A DNA stretch of 45,696 nt from a bacterium (GCA_018222765.1 JAAEZT010000020.1:23371-69066); one strand, 5' to 3'. Numbered from the stretch's first letter, positions 24,978 to 34,849 are shown. Notes: generated by a model from the sequence alone, not told the origin. A program made the numbers and translations.

Positions 24978-27542
24978 ATGAAACGCCTTATTCCACTTCT
25001 CACCGCCCTCCCTCTCCTCGCCGATCCAGGTGACAAGATCTACCAAGAAGGATTTCTCTCCATCGAGGAGTCCCACAAATCCATCGAACTTCAGGACGGC
25101 TACCGTCTCGAACTCGCCCTCAGCGATCCGCATATTAACGAGCCTGTTGCAATGGCTTGGGATGGAAATGGCGCGCTCTACGTTGTGGAAATGCTCACTT
25201 ATATGCAGGACGCCGATGCCACCGGTGAGCAAGAGCCCAAATCCCGGATTTCCCGTCACGAGGACACAAACGGTGACGGCATTTACGACAAGCACTCGGT
25301 CTTCATCGACAACCTTCTCCTCCCTCGCGCCGTCCTTCCTCTCGATGACCGCATCATGGTCCACATCACCAACACTCTCGATCTCTGGACCTATCGCGAC
25401 ACTGACAACGACGGTGTAGCCGACGAAAAAATCAAAATCCACGAAGGTGGTCCCCGCGGCGGCAACATGGAACACCAGCCTTCCGGTCTCATCTGGAATC
25501 TCGATAACTGGATTTACCTCACCTACGAGAATAAGCGCTACCGTTTCACCGACGGGAAACTCGAAGTTCAAAAGCTCCCCCGTGGTGGCGGACAATGGGG
25601 CATCGGCATGGACAATGCCGGACGTAATTACTACTCCGCCGCTGGTGGCGAAAAGCCCGCCTTCTATTTCCAACAACCCATCACCTACGGCGCCCTCGAC
25701 CTCGGAGGCCAGGAAGCCCCCGGCTTCCGTGAAGTCTTCCCCATCGCCGACGTCCCCGACGTCCAGGGCGGAAAACGCCGGGTTAACAAGCGCGGCGGAC
25801 TCAACAACTTCACCGGATGTGCCGGTCAGGGAATTTACCGTGGCGACCGTCTTCCCGCCGATCTTCAGGGAGACCTCATTATCCCCGAGCCCGTCGGACG
25901 TCTCGTTCGCCGCGCCAAGGTCACCCGCAAAGATGGAAAAACAGTTCTCAGCAACGCCTATCCCGGCACCGAATTTATGCGCACCCGCGACATCAACTTC
26001 CGCCCACTTTGGGCCACCACCTCACCCGATGGCGCCATGATGATGATCGACATGCACCGCGGCATCATTCAGCAAGGAAACTGGACTCGCCCAAAATCCT
26101 ACCTCCGCGGCGTCATCGACAAGTGGGGCATTCACAAAAACATCCAAAAAGGCCGCATCTACCGCCTGGTTCACGACAGCTACAAACCCGACGTCCAGCC
26201 TCGTCTTCTCAACAAGTCAACTGCCGAGCTTCTGCCCTACCTCAGCCACCCGAACGGCTGGTGGCGTGACACCGCACAGAAGCTCATCATCCTTCGCAAA
26301 GACCGCGAATCCGTTGTTCCCGCTCTTGAGAAGATCATTCTCACAACAGTCAACGGTCTTGGACGCCTCCATGCTCTTTGGACGCTCGAAGGGATGGGCA
26401 AGGTCGATCCGAAAATTGTCATTGCCGCGCTCAATGACGAGTCTTCCATCGTCCGCACCAGCGCCGTCCGTGTAGCTGAACCTTTCCTCGCCGATGGAAA
26501 TGCCGAGGTCATCAAAGCCCTCAGCAATTCTGAGTATGTCGCCGAAGATATCGAGATGACTCTTCAGGCAATCAATTCCATCGGCGTCAGCAACCCGGAC
26601 CACCCCGTCCTTGCCGCCCTCGTCGACGGCCTTCTCGACAAATATTCTGACAACGAGGTCGTCAACGCCATCAAGAATCTCCGGGGCTCCGCTATCGCCG
26701 CCCGCGCCGACGCCCGGGCCCAGGAACGCCTCGGCAAGGCCTTCGCTAAATCCATGGAAAATGGCAAGGTCATCTACCAGCAACTCTGCTTCTCCTGCCA
26801 CGGAGGTGACGGAAAAGGCACTCCCATGCCGGGACAAAAAGGACATTTCCTCGCCCCTTCCTTCCTCAATAATCCCCGCCTCGCCGGCAACGATAAGACA
26901 ACTATTCGAACCCTTCTTCACGGACTCACCGGCGACATTGACGGAAAGAAATACGAAGGACTCATGGTCTCCATGGCCACCAACAACGACCAATGGATTG
27001 CCGATATCACCACCTTCGTGCGCAATTCCTTCGGCAACAAATACGGCCTGACCCACCCGAACACCGTAGCCGCTCTTCGCAAGAAGCATTCCTCCCGCAA
27101 AGAGCCGTGGACCCAGAGCGAACTCGAAGCGCTCTCTCCACCCGTTCTCTCCAACCGCAAAGCCTGGAAACTCACCGCCAGCAACAATGGTGGTGACCTG
27201 AATGGATGCGTTGATGGTAACCCAAAATCCCGTTACACCACCGGTTCCTCCATGAAAGCCGGAATGTGGGTTCAGATCGAACTTCCCAAGCTTTCCAAAG
27301 TCAGCACCGTCACCCTCGACGCCCGAGGTTCCAAAGGTGACTACCCGCGGAAGTATGAAGTCCACGTTTCGAAAGACGGGAAAAAATGGGGCCGCCCCCT
27401 CGCCAAAGGCAAAGGCGACAACCCCCTCACCGCGATCGACTTCGATCCCACCGATGCCAAGTTTATCCGCATCACCCAGACCGGCAAACACAACCTCTTC
27501 TGGTCCATCCACGAACTCACCATCAACGGAAAAGAGCTCTAG
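24978..27542 (+). CDS. PVC-type PQQ-like propeller / HEAT / cytochrome c / discoidin protein
   Basis: An 854-residue exported protein with a short signal peptide (MKRLIPLLTALPLLA). Residues about 25-400 form a membrane-bound-dehydrogenase-type propeller (EPVAMAWDGNGALYVVEML, RHEDTNGDGIYDKHSVFIDN, GRLVRRAKV), a fold that can oxidise sugars or alcohols. Residues 405-560 are HEAT-like helices (VIAALNDESSIVRTSAVRV). A cytochrome c domain follows with CFSCH at 604-608. From about 715 there is a discoidin (F5/8 type C) carbohydrate-binding-like domain (DGNPKSRYTTGSSMKAGMWV). It likely acts in the periplasm, feeding electrons to its own haem. It is followed by a strong terminator, so DUF1080 is transcribed separately or by read-through. 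Whether the propeller binds PQQ cannot be told from sequence alone. Confidence 0.9.
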   Translation: MKRLIPLLTALPLLADPGDKIYQEGFLSIEESHKSIELQDGYRLELALSDPHINEPVAMAWDGNGALYVVEMLTYMQDADATGEQEPKSRISRHEDTNGDGIYDKHSVFIDNLLLPRAVLPLDDRIMVHITNTLDLWTYRDTDNDGVADEKIKIHEGGPRGGNMEHQPSGLIWNLDNWIYLTYENKRYRFTDGKLEVQKLPRGGGQWGIGMDNAGRNYYSAAGGEKPAFYFQQPITYGALDLGGQEAPGFREVFPIADVPDVQGGKRRVNKRGGLNNFTGCAGQGIYRGDRLPADLQGDLIIPEPVGRLVRRAKVTRKDGKTVLSNAYPGTEFMRTRDINFRPLWATTSPDGAMMMIDMHRGIIQQGNWTRPKSYLRGVIDKWGIHKNIQKGRIYRLVHDSYKPDVQPRLLNKSTAELLPYLSHPNGWWRDTAQKLIILRKDRESVVPALEKIILTTVNGLGRLHALWTLEGMGKVDPKIVIAALNDESSIVRTSAVRVAEPFLADGNAEVIKALSNSEYVAEDIEMTLQAINSIGVSNPDHPVLAALVDGLLDKYSDNEVVNAIKNLRGSAIAARADARAQERLGKAFAKSMENGKVIYQQLCFSCHGGDGKGTPMPGQKGHFLAPSFLNNPRLAGNDKTTIRTLLHGLTGDIDGKKYEGLMVSMATNNDQWIADITTFVRNSFGNKYGLTHPNTVAALRKKHSSRKEPWTQSELEALSPPVLSNRKAWKLTASNNGGDLNGCVDGNPKSRYTTGSSMKAGMWVQIELPKLSKVSTVTLDARGSKGDYPRKYEVHVSKDGKKWGRPLAKGKGDNPLTAIDFDPTDAKFIRITQTGKHNLFWSIHELTINGKEL

Positions 27543-27564
27543 CCAGACCACCCATTTTCCACTC

Positions 27565-27597
27565 AACACCTTCCTCTTCGAGGGAAGGTGTTTTTTA
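27565..27597 (+). terminator. Intrinsic terminator
   Basis: AACACCTTCC (27565-27574) pairs perfectly with GGAAGGTGTT (27583-27592) around an 8-base loop, and the stem runs into a T-run. It begins 23 bases after the preceding stop codon. Confidence 0.85.
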
Positions 27598-27659
27598 TTG
27601 AAACATTCTAAAGAAGAATGCCCATTGCATTGACGTATTAACCATCCTAGCTTCATCAC

Positions 27660-28394
27660 ATGATCAAAAAACAACTTCTCCTCGCTGCTCTCGCTCTTGG
27701 CATCACCCATGCCCAGGAGAGCAAAAAAGAAAACTGGATTCAGCTCTTCAATGGTAAAGATCTCACCGATTGGACTCCGAAATTCAAAGGCTCGGACTTG
27801 GGTGTAAATTACAAGGACACCTTCAAAGTTCAGGACGGACTGCTCACCATCGACTACTCAAAATGGGAAAAGTTCAGCGGCGAATTCGGCCACCTTTACT
27901 ACAAGACACCCTATTCCCACTACAAGATCCGCTCGACCTACCGCTTCATCGGCAAGCAGGTCGCCGGCGGCCCAGGCTGGGCCAATCGCAACAACGGCTT
28001 CATGCTCCATTGTCAGGATCCCAAGACCATTAAAAAAGATCAGGACTTTCCAAACTCGATTGAAGTGCAGCTCCTCGGCGGCCTCGGCAAAGGTGACCGT
28101 GGCACGCTCAACATCTGCACCCCTGGAACCCACCTCCATTGGAAAGGCAAACTCACCAAGGGCCACGTCATTAACACCGGCGGCCCCACTACCCATGGCG
28201 ACGAATGGGTCACCGTGGAAATCGAAGTCCATGGCGACAAATTCAAACACATCGCCAAAGGACAAGTCGTCTGCGAATACGACAAAACACAACTCAACGA
28301 CGGGACCCCGCTCACCAAAGGCTGGATTTCCATCCAAGCCGAAACCGCACCCATTCAGTTCAAGTCCATCGAACTCCTTCCTCTGAGCAAATAG
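27660..28394 (+). CDS. DUF1080 protein (3-keto-disaccharide/glycoside hydrolase type)
   Basis: A 244-residue exported protein with signal peptide (MIKKQLLLAALALGITHAQ). The family opener LFNGKDLTDW is present, followed by GEFGHLYYKTPYSHYKIRSTY, NNGFMLHCQDP, NSIEVQLLGGLGKGDRGTLN and a typical ending (GWISIQAETAPIQFKSIELLPL). This is the concanavalin-like DUF1080 fold; characterised members cleave 3-keto-glycosides made by 3-dehydrogenation of sugars. Length is normal for a single-domain member. It lies between two cytochrome-bearing proteins, consistent with an oxidative saccharide pathway outside the cytoplasm. The exact substrate is unknown. Confidence 0.9.
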   Translation: MIKKQLLLAALALGITHAQESKKENWIQLFNGKDLTDWTPKFKGSDLGVNYKDTFKVQDGLLTIDYSKWEKFSGEFGHLYYKTPYSHYKIRSTYRFIGKQVAGGPGWANRNNGFMLHCQDPKTIKKDQDFPNSIEVQLLGGLGKGDRGTLNICTPGTHLHWKGKLTKGHVINTGGPTTHGDEWVTVEIEVHGDKFKHIAKGQVVCEYDKTQLNDGTPLTKGWISIQAETAPIQFKSIELLPLSK

Positions 28395-28436
28395 CGAAAG
28401 AAGAAGGGAAGCCTTTCGTATGGATAGCCCCGAGCG

Positions 28437-31400
28437 ATGCCACATTCTCTCATTCCTCTCGCCACGCTTCTTCTTTCGGTCAGCTTAGGTTGCGTTGGGA
28501 GCGTATTTGCTGGTGACGAGCCCAAGGAAATTTCCTTCTCCCGCGACATCCGGCCCATCCTCTCCGCCAATTGCTACAAGTGCCACGGACCAGACGACGG
28601 AAAAGACGACAAAGGAAAGTCTCTCCGCAAAGCCGGTCTTCGCCTGGACCTCGAAGACTCGCAGGACTGGGACGAGGTGATCGATCGCATCACCGCCACC
28701 GATCCCGAGGACATCATGCCTCCGCCCGAGGCCAACAAGACTCTCAAACCCGAAGAAATCGAACTCATCAAACGCTGGATCGAAGAAGGCGCGGAATACG
28801 AAACCCACTGGGCTTTCATTCACCCAAAAGCTTCGAGCATTCCCTCCAACAAGCATTCCATCGATCACTTGTTTGGAAACGACCTCGCCGACAAAGCTGA
28901 TCCCTACACACTCATCCGCCGCCTCCACCTCGATCTCATCGGTCTTCCTCCTACCATTGAAGTTGCCGACAGCTTCGCCGCCAACCCAACTCCGGACGCC
29001 TTTACCAAGATCGTCGACGAACTCCTCGCCTCGCCTCGTTACGGCGAACGCTGGGCCCGACGCTGGCTTGACCTCGCCCGATACGCCGACACCAATGGCT
29101 ACGAAAAAGACCGCGACCGTTCCATCTGGCCCTACCGCGACTACGTCATCAAGTCTCTCAATGCGGACAAGCCCTTCGACCAATTCACCATCGAGCAACT
29201 CGCCGGCGACATGCTACCCAACGCCACGCCCGAGCAAATCATCGCCACCGGCTTTCATCGCAACACCATGCTCAATGAAGAAGGCGGCATCGATCCTCTC
29301 GAGTTCCGCTACCACGCCATGGCCGACCGCGTCGCCACCACCGGCACGGCTTGGCTTGGCCTTACCACCGGCTGCGCGCAATGCCATACCCACAAATACG
29401 ACCCCATCACCCACCACGACTATTTCGGCCTCATGGCCTATCTCGACAATACCGACGAACCCGATTTCCATCTTCCGGACCCGGACCTCAAGGCTCGACA
29501 AAAAACAAACCAAGCGCAGGCTAAAAAACTCCTCGCCGAACTTCCATCAAAGTGGCCCGCCCCTTCATCACGAGGTGACTTCCAGCCTCAAAAAATCAAA
29601 AAAGTCACCACGTCCGGCTCCAAAGCCGAGTTCAAAGATCACACCGTCCTGATCACCGGCCCTATCCCGGATAGGGACACCTATACCATCACTCTCGAGT
29701 CAACTGAGAGCAACTTCTCCGCGCTCCGTCTCGACACGCTGGCTTTCAGTGGCAGAGGCCCCGGCCGAACCAAACACGGCAACTTCGTTCTCAACGAAAT
29801 CGAAGTCCTCGCTTCCCCGCTTCAAGGCAAACCCCAACCAATGAAGGTCGCGCTCACCACCGCAAGATGCGACGCGGAACAGGAAAATTTCCCCGCGTCC
29901 AACGCCATCGATGGTGACCTCAGCACCGGTTGGGCCATTCACCAGCAAGGCAAACAACTCAACAAAAACCGCTACCTCGAAGTCAACTTTTCCCAGCCAA
30001 TCAAATTCGAGGGCGGCACCCGCCTCACCGTCAAACTAATTCAGAACTTCGGCGGAGACCATAACATCGGCAGCTTTACTCTCTCGCTCGCGAAAACCAC
30101 CTCGTCTGGAGAAGGTCCCAAACAACATCTACAAAAATCCTACGAGACTTGGCTCACCAAACAAAAGCCCAACCTCGTCAACTGGCAGCCACTCACCGTA
30201 TCCAAAGCCGAAGCCAATATTCCCTTTCTCACCAAAGAAGAAAACGGGGTCATCTTCGTCGGCGGTGACATCTCGAAGAAGGACATCTTTACGCTCAACT
30301 TCCCGGCTTTAGACAAACCAATCCACTCACTGCGTCTCGACGCCCTCCCCGACGACCGCCTCCCCGCTGGTGGACCGGGCATGACCTACTACGAGGGAAG
30401 GAAGGGCGACTTCTTTCTCTCCGAATTTGAAGTCCACCAAGGCGACCAAAAACTCACCTTCTCTGGTTCATCTCAAACTGGCTTCGGCGCCCAGTATGGC
30501 AAAGGCAACGCCGCTGCCTCGGCAGCCATTGATGGCGACGTGCAATCCGGTTGGTCTCTCAAAGGGCTCGTCGGCACCCACCAGGCCGCTGTCTTTAACT
30601 TGAGCAAACCCATCCCGGCCGGACAATCCTTCACCATCAAAATGAACTTCGGACGCCACTTCGCCTCTACCCTCGGTAAGTTCCGCTTCAGCGCTTCTGA
30701 TGACGCCAAGGTCAAAGCCATTCTGCATCAAGGCACGATGGAAGACTTCCTTCTTCAAGCGCCCGAACTCAAGACGCACTCCGACAAAATCCGCTCCCTC
30801 CTAAAACCCCTCAAAGGCCCTCCAACCCTCGTGATGAAGGAACGTCCCGCCGCACATCCCCGGCCTACCTTCCTTCGGCATCGCGGCGAATACACCCAAC
30901 CCAAAGAACAGGTCCCGCCCCGCCTCCCCGTTGCCATTTATCCCAAAGACAAACCACTTCCCAAAAACCGGCTCGAATTCGCCCGGTGGTTGGTCTCAGC
31001 CGAGAACCCCCTCACCGCCCGTGTCGTCGTCAATCGTCATTGGGCCGCCTTCTTCGGTAGAGGCATCGTTCCCACCCTCGACGACTTCGGGATGCAGGGA
31101 CAACTCCCGACCCAACCAGCACTCCTCGACCACCTCGCAGTTACCTTCATCGAAAACGGCTGGTCTCTCAAAAAACTCCACCGACTCATCGTCACCTCAC
31201 AGGCTTACCAACAAGATTCAAAAATCAAATCGGGCACCTCGAAACAATTCCTCCGTCAACGCCTCGAAGCCGAAATCATCCGTGACTCCGCCCTGAAGGC
31301 CTCCAGCCTTCTCTCCGAAAAGATGTTCGGCTTACCCGTTCGTCCACTTCAACCTCCGGGGATTTCGGAAGTCGCCTACGGCGGCCGTAAATGGAAGGCC

Positions 31401-31781
31401 AGCAATGAAGTCGACCGATATCGTCGCAGCGTCTATATCTACCAGAAGCGCACCGCCCCCTTCGCATTCCTCACCACTTTTGATGGCGGCTCCGGCGAAG
31501 CATGCCTTGCCAAACGCGACCGCTCAAACACCCCGCTTCAGGCCCTCACCCTCATGAACGACCCTATGTTCATCGAAATCGCCGAAAACTTCGGCAAGCT
31601 CCTCAAAAAAAACACCGGGAGCCTCGAAGAAAAAATCACCTTCGCTTTCAGAAGACTCCTCACCCGTCCCCCAACAAAAGACGAATTACGACTCCTCTCC
31701 GAGTTCCATCAAAAACACAAGTCATGGCCCGCCCTCACCCGCGCCCTCCTGTCTTTGGACGAAGCAGTCACCAAGAACTAA
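28437..31781 (+). CDS. PSCyt1-DUF1549-DUF1553 protein with duplicated insert
   Basis: A 1114-residue exported protein. After a signal peptide comes a planctomycete-type cytochrome domain with RDIRPILSANCYKCHGPD; the haem motif is C46-x-x-C49-H50. DUF1549 spans about 140-345 (LIRRLHLDLIGLPPT, RYGERWARRWLDLARYADTNG, CAQCHTHKYDP, a second CxxCH). DUF1553 spans about 840-1095 (NRLEFARWLVSAENPLTARV, RSNTPLQALTLMNDPMF). Between them lie two copies of a module of about 200 residues: RLDTLAFSG with AIDGDLSTGW near 431-499, and RLDALPDD with AIDGDVQSGW near 632-704. Each resembles a discoidin-type beta domain. It pairs with the DUF1501 gene that follows by 34 bases, the usual PVC couple. Biochemical function of the couple is unproven. 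Confidence 0.9.
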   Translation: MPHSLIPLATLLLSVSLGCVGSVFAGDEPKEISFSRDIRPILSANCYKCHGPDDGKDDKGKSLRKAGLRLDLEDSQDWDEVIDRITATDPEDIMPPPEANKTLKPEEIELIKRWIEEGAEYETHWAFIHPKASSIPSNKHSIDHLFGNDLADKADPYTLIRRLHLDLIGLPPTIEVADSFAANPTPDAFTKIVDELLASPRYGERWARRWLDLARYADTNGYEKDRDRSIWPYRDYVIKSLNADKPFDQFTIEQLAGDMLPNATPEQIIATGFHRNTMLNEEGGIDPLEFRYHAMADRVATTGTAWLGLTTGCAQCHTHKYDPITHHDYFGLMAYLDNTDEPDFHLPDPDLKARQKTNQAQAKKLLAELPSKWPAPSSRGDFQPQKIKKVTTSGSKAEFKDHTVLITGPIPDRDTYTITLESTESNFSALRLDTLAFSGRGPGRTKHGNFVLNEIEVLASPLQGKPQPMKVALTTARCDAEQENFPASNAIDGDLSTGWAIHQQGKQLNKNRYLEVNFSQPIKFEGGTRLTVKLIQNFGGDHNIGSFTLSLAKTTSSGEGPKQHLQKSYETWLTKQKPNLVNWQPLTVSKAEANIPFLTKEENGVIFVGGDISKKDIFTLNFPALDKPIHSLRLDALPDDRLPAGGPGMTYYEGRKGDFFLSEFEVHQGDQKLTFSGSSQTGFGAQYGKGNAAASAAIDGDVQSGWSLKGLVGTHQAAVFNLSKPIPAGQSFTIKMNFGRHFASTLGKFRFSASDDAKVKAILHQGTMEDFLLQAPELKTHSDKIRSLLKPLKGPPTLVMKERPAAHPRPTFLRHRGEYTQPKEQVPPRLPVAIYPKDKPLPKNRLEFARWLVSAENPLTARVVVNRHWAAFFGRGIVPTLDDFGMQGQLPTQPALLDHLAVTFIENGWSLKKLHRLIVTSQAYQQDSKIKSGTSKQFLRQRLEAEIIRDSALKASSLLSEKMFGLPVRPLQPPGISEVAYGGRKWKASNEVDRYRRSVYIYQKRTAPFAFLTTFDGGSGEACLAKRDRSNTPLQALTLMNDPMFIEIAENFGKLLKKNTGSLEEKITFAFRRLLTRPPTKDELRLLSEFHQKHKSWPALTRALLSLDEAVTKN

Positions 31782-31815
31782 GAAGCAGCTGCGCCACCTG
31801 CTAAATTCCATCGCT

Positions 31816-33216
31816 ATGATCAACCAACCACCACTTTCACGCCGCTACTTCCTCGGCGAATGCGGCATCGGCCTCGGAAAGATCGCCGCCGCCTCCCTTC
31901 TCACCAACCAACTCTCCGCCCGCTCGCTCTTCCCGAAACCCGCTCCCGACAAACCGAAAGCCAAGGCCGTGATCCACCTCTTCATGGCCGGCGCCCCCTC
32001 CCAGCTCGAACTCTTCGACCCTAAACCCCAACTCTCAAAACTCGAAGGTTCCCCACTCCCAAAATCCATCATCGGCGACCAACGGTACGCCTTCATTCAG
32101 CCCGACGCAGCCGTCCTCGGTCCGCAATTCGAGTTTAAACAATACGGCGAGAGCCAGGCCACCCTCGGGTCGCCACTCGCACCACTAGGCGCCGTCGCCG
32201 ACGAGCTCTGCATCGTCAAGTCCTGCACCACCGACCAATTTAATCACGCTCCGGCCCAACTCTTTCTCAACTCCGGCTTCTCTCAGCCTGGTCGGCCCAG
32301 CCTCGGCTCCTGGACGCTCTATGGACTCGGCTCGGAAACCGACAACCTTCCCGCCTTTGTCGTCATGTCCACCGGCGGCGGCCTCTCCGGTGGCTCCTCG
32401 CTTTGGTCCTCCGGCTTCCTCCCAACCACCTACACTGGGGTCCAATTTCGCAAAGGAAAGGACCCTATTCTCAATGTCTCCACACCCGAAGGCATCTCGC
32501 CCGAGATCCAAAACGACACTTTCAATCTGGTCAAAAAGCTGAACGCTCAACGTCTCACCACCATTAATGACCAGGAAATCGCCACCCGCATGGCCTCCTA
32601 CGAGATGGCGGCGCGCTTACAGAGTTCCGCGCCCGAATTAATGGATCTAAAATCCGAGTCCGACGAAACGATCAATCTTTACGGCTGCGACCGTGACAAG
32701 CACTCCTTTGCCCGCGCCTGCCTCCTCGCCCGACGCATGGTCCAACGCGGCGTCCGGTTCATCAACATCTACCACTCCGGCTGGGACGCCCACTCCAACG
32801 TCAAGGGCTCCACCGAAAATAACTGCAAGCAAACCGCCCAGGCAACTGCGGCCCTCATTCAGGACCTCAAACGCCACGGACTCCTCGACGAAACCCTCGT
32901 CGTCTGGGGCGGAGAATTCGGCCGCACTCCGATGGTCGAAACCAACCCTTCCCTCGGCCGCAAGGCTGGACGTGACCACCACCCGCAGGCCTTCACCACC
33001 CTTATGGCCGGCGGCGGCACCAAACCAGGCACCTACGGCGAGACCGACGACTTCGGCTTCCATATCACCAAGGACAAAGTTCACGTTCACGACCTCCAAG
33101 CGACCATCCTGCATCTTTTGGGCCTCGACCACGAACGTCTCACCTACCACCACGCCGGCCGCGACTTCCGCCTTACCGACGTTCACGGCCACGTCGTTCA
33201 CGACCTCCTCTCCTGA
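31816..33216 (+). CDS. DUF1501 (sulfatase-like fold) protein, partner of the DUF1553 protein
   Basis: A 466-residue exported protein. The N-terminus PPLSRRYFLGECGIGLGKIAA is a twin-arginine-like signal (SRRYFLG). The body matches DUF1501, a family with an alkaline phosphatase/sulfatase-like fold: HLFMAGAPSQLELFDPKP, VKSCTTDQFNHAPAQLFLNS, FINIYHSGWDAHSNVKGS, TLVVWGGEFGRTPMVE and GRDHHPQAFTTLMAGGGTK. The Asp and His residues in SGWDAH, GEFGRTP and GRDHHP look like a metal site. It is almost always encoded next to a DUF1549/DUF1553 cytochrome protein, as here, and its Tat signal suggests it is folded with cofactor before export. Substrate unknown. Confidence 0.92.
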   Translation: MINQPPLSRRYFLGECGIGLGKIAAASLLTNQLSARSLFPKPAPDKPKAKAVIHLFMAGAPSQLELFDPKPQLSKLEGSPLPKSIIGDQRYAFIQPDAAVLGPQFEFKQYGESQATLGSPLAPLGAVADELCIVKSCTTDQFNHAPAQLFLNSGFSQPGRPSLGSWTLYGLGSETDNLPAFVVMSTGGGLSGGSSLWSSGFLPTTYTGVQFRKGKDPILNVSTPEGISPEIQNDTFNLVKKLNAQRLTTINDQEIATRMASYEMAARLQSSAPELMDLKSESDETINLYGCDRDKHSFARACLLARRMVQRGVRFINIYHSGWDAHSNVKGSTENNCKQTAQATAALIQDLKRHGLLDETLVVWGGEFGRTPMVETNPSLGRKAGRDHHPQAFTTLMAGGGTKPGTYGETDDFGFHITKDKVHVHDLQATILHLLGLDHERLTYHHAGRDFRLTDVHGHVVHDLLS

Positions 33217-33361
33217 CGACGAAAACCGCTCTCTTCAGAAAGCTTTCCGAATTTTTATTGCTTCGCTCGCCCATCAGGCGGTATGAGTGCGCCAAGCGAA
33301 CAATGTTGCTTACCCCACGAGCAGAGTTTTCCTGCTATTTCACTTAACGAAAGACAGACCA

Positions 33362-33598
33362 ATGGCATTCACACCTAGTAAAGATCACAGGCGCATTGCG
33401 CGGGAACAGAAGAAGCTCGAAAAACGCATGGCCCGCGAAGAAGCCAAGGCTGCAAAGCTGGAAGCCCAACGTGCTGAAGAGGAAGCGGCCGAAATTGCAG
33501 CCGCCAAGCAAGCCGAACTCGATGAAGAAGCGCGCATCGAGGCGGAATTCGAAGCCGAGTTGAAGGCCGAAGAAGAGGCCAAGAAAAACGCCGAGTAA
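33362..33598 (+). CDS. Small, highly charged helical protein
   Basis: A 78-residue protein made almost entirely of Glu, Ala, Lys and Arg. After MAFTPSKDHRRIAREQ it becomes an uninterrupted E/K/R/A pattern likely to form a single alpha helix or coiled coil. I recognise no family. ATG 33362 gives this compact product; the frame upstream reads as unrelated sequence. It ends 9 bases from the convergent helicase stop. Its role is unknown, and low-complexity composition means similarity searches may give false hits. Confidence 0.6.
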   Translation: MAFTPSKDHRRIAREQKKLEKRMAREEAKAAKLEAQRAEEEAAEIAAAKQAELDEEARIEAEFEAELKAEEEAKKNAE

Positions 33599-33607
33599 TT
33601 TGCCCCC

Positions 33608-34849
33608 CTAAGATTCGAGGTCACGCGATCTCCGGGCAGCGGCCTCGCGTAATTTATCTTTCTTACTCTTACGGCGTCCTTTGACTCCGCCCGTGCCCGA
33701 TGCTTTCGGCACCAGATCCGTCGGCTCAAATCCCGCGATCACCTCCCGAGCGAGAGACAACCCGTTTCGTTTCTCGATCAGATTAAAGTGCGCCGTCGAC
33801 TCGGCAGTCACAAAACTCACCGCCAACCCCTTCTCTCCGGCACGTCCTGTGCGGCCGATTCGATGAATGTAATCCGCCGGGGAACGCGGAAGTTCGTAAT
33901 TCACCACCACGGGCAATTTTACGATGTCCAATCCTCGCGCTGCCAGATCAGTCGCCACCAAGATCTGAATCTCTCCGCTTTTAAAATCACGCAAGACCTC
34001 ACTCCGGGCTCCCTGACTAAGATCTCCATGGAGAGAAAGCGCCTCGATGCCATTGCGATGCAACTTATCCGCCACGTGATCGGCAGTGTATTTCCTCCCC
34101 ACAAAAACCAAGACCCGCTCCCACTTTTCCTCCGCAATCAAGCGACGTAATAAGGGCGTTCGCTTCGCCTTATCCACTCGAATCGCTCGTTGCTCGATGT
34201 CCGGAATCTCTTCTGGCTCCGACTCGATCTCAATCCGTTTGGTATCGCGCAAAAAATCACGCGCGATGGATTCCATCTTTTCCGGAAAGGTCGCGGAGAA
34301 CAACAAGTTCTGCCGCTCATCTGGGAGCATCAAAAGGATCTGCGAAAGCTCATCCGCAAACCCCAAATCAAGTATGCGATCTGCTTCATCCAGCACCAGC
34401 GTGCCCACCTCCTCCAGCGAGACCGCATTGTGATCCACCAAATCCAACAATCGCCCGGGCGTCGCCACAATGACATCCGCGCCACCGCGCAAAGCCATCA
34501 TCTGCGGATTGAGCGACACGCCACCCACCGCGCTCACCACCTTGATCCGCTCCGGAAGCTCCCGGGCATAACCCTGCATTACCTCCCGGACCTGCGCCGC
34601 CAGTTCCCGCGTCGGCACCAGAATCAATGCATGCAGCCGCTTCGGCTTGCTCCGCACCGCTGACAACCAGCTCTCAAGAATCGGCAGCACAAAAGCCGAC
34701 GTCTTCCCCGAGCCAGTCCTAGCCGTCACCAAAAGATCCCTGCCCGCCAAAGCGGCCGGAATCGCAGCCACCTGCACCGGCGTCGCCTCATCGAATTGCG
34801 AGAGCGCGCGAACCAAAGGTTCAGATAATCCAAGATCAGTAATGGGCAC
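33608..34849 (-). CDS. rhlE: DEAD-box RNA helicase, RhlE type
   Basis: A 413-residue ATP-dependent RNA helicase. All core motifs are present: the Q motif (PITDLGLSEPLVRALSQF then EATPVQVAAIPAAL), TARTGSGKT (motif I), VPTRELAAQ (Ia), VATPGRLLDL, DEAD (II), SATFP (III), VLVFVGRKYTADHVA (IV), VATDLAARGLDI (V) and HRIGRTGRAG (VI). The short basic tail (KGRRKSKKDKLREAAARR) is typical of RhlE-like proteins, which act in ribosome assembly and cold adaptation. The start is GTG 34849; no ATG in frame is nearby. It is monocistronic and convergent with the small charged protein. Confidence 0.93.
   Translation of the reverse strand: MPITDLGLSEPLVRALSQFDEATPVQVAAIPAALAGRDLLVTARTGSGKTSAFVLPILESWLSAVRSKPKRLHALILVPTRELAAQVREVMQGYARELPERIKVVSAVGGVSLNPQMMALRGGADVIVATPGRLLDLVDHNAVSLEEVGTLVLDEADRILDLGFADELSQILLMLPDERQNLLFSATFPEKMESIARDFLRDTKRIEIESEPEEIPDIEQRAIRVDKAKRTPLLRRLIAEEKWERVLVFVGRKYTADHVADKLHRNGIEALSLHGDLSQGARSEVLRDFKSGEIQILVATDLAARGLDIVKLPVVVNYELPRSPADYIHRIGRTGRAGEKGLAVSFVTAESTAHFNLIEKRNGLSLAREVIAGFEPTDLVPKASGTGGVKGRRKSKKDKLREAAARRSRDLES

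Noticed and set aside
26217-27710. A 497-codon open frame antisense to the PQQ-like/cytochrome gene
   Set aside because: It is a mirror of a strongly biased coding strand, shows no family motif, and the plus strand encodes clear domains with CFSCH.
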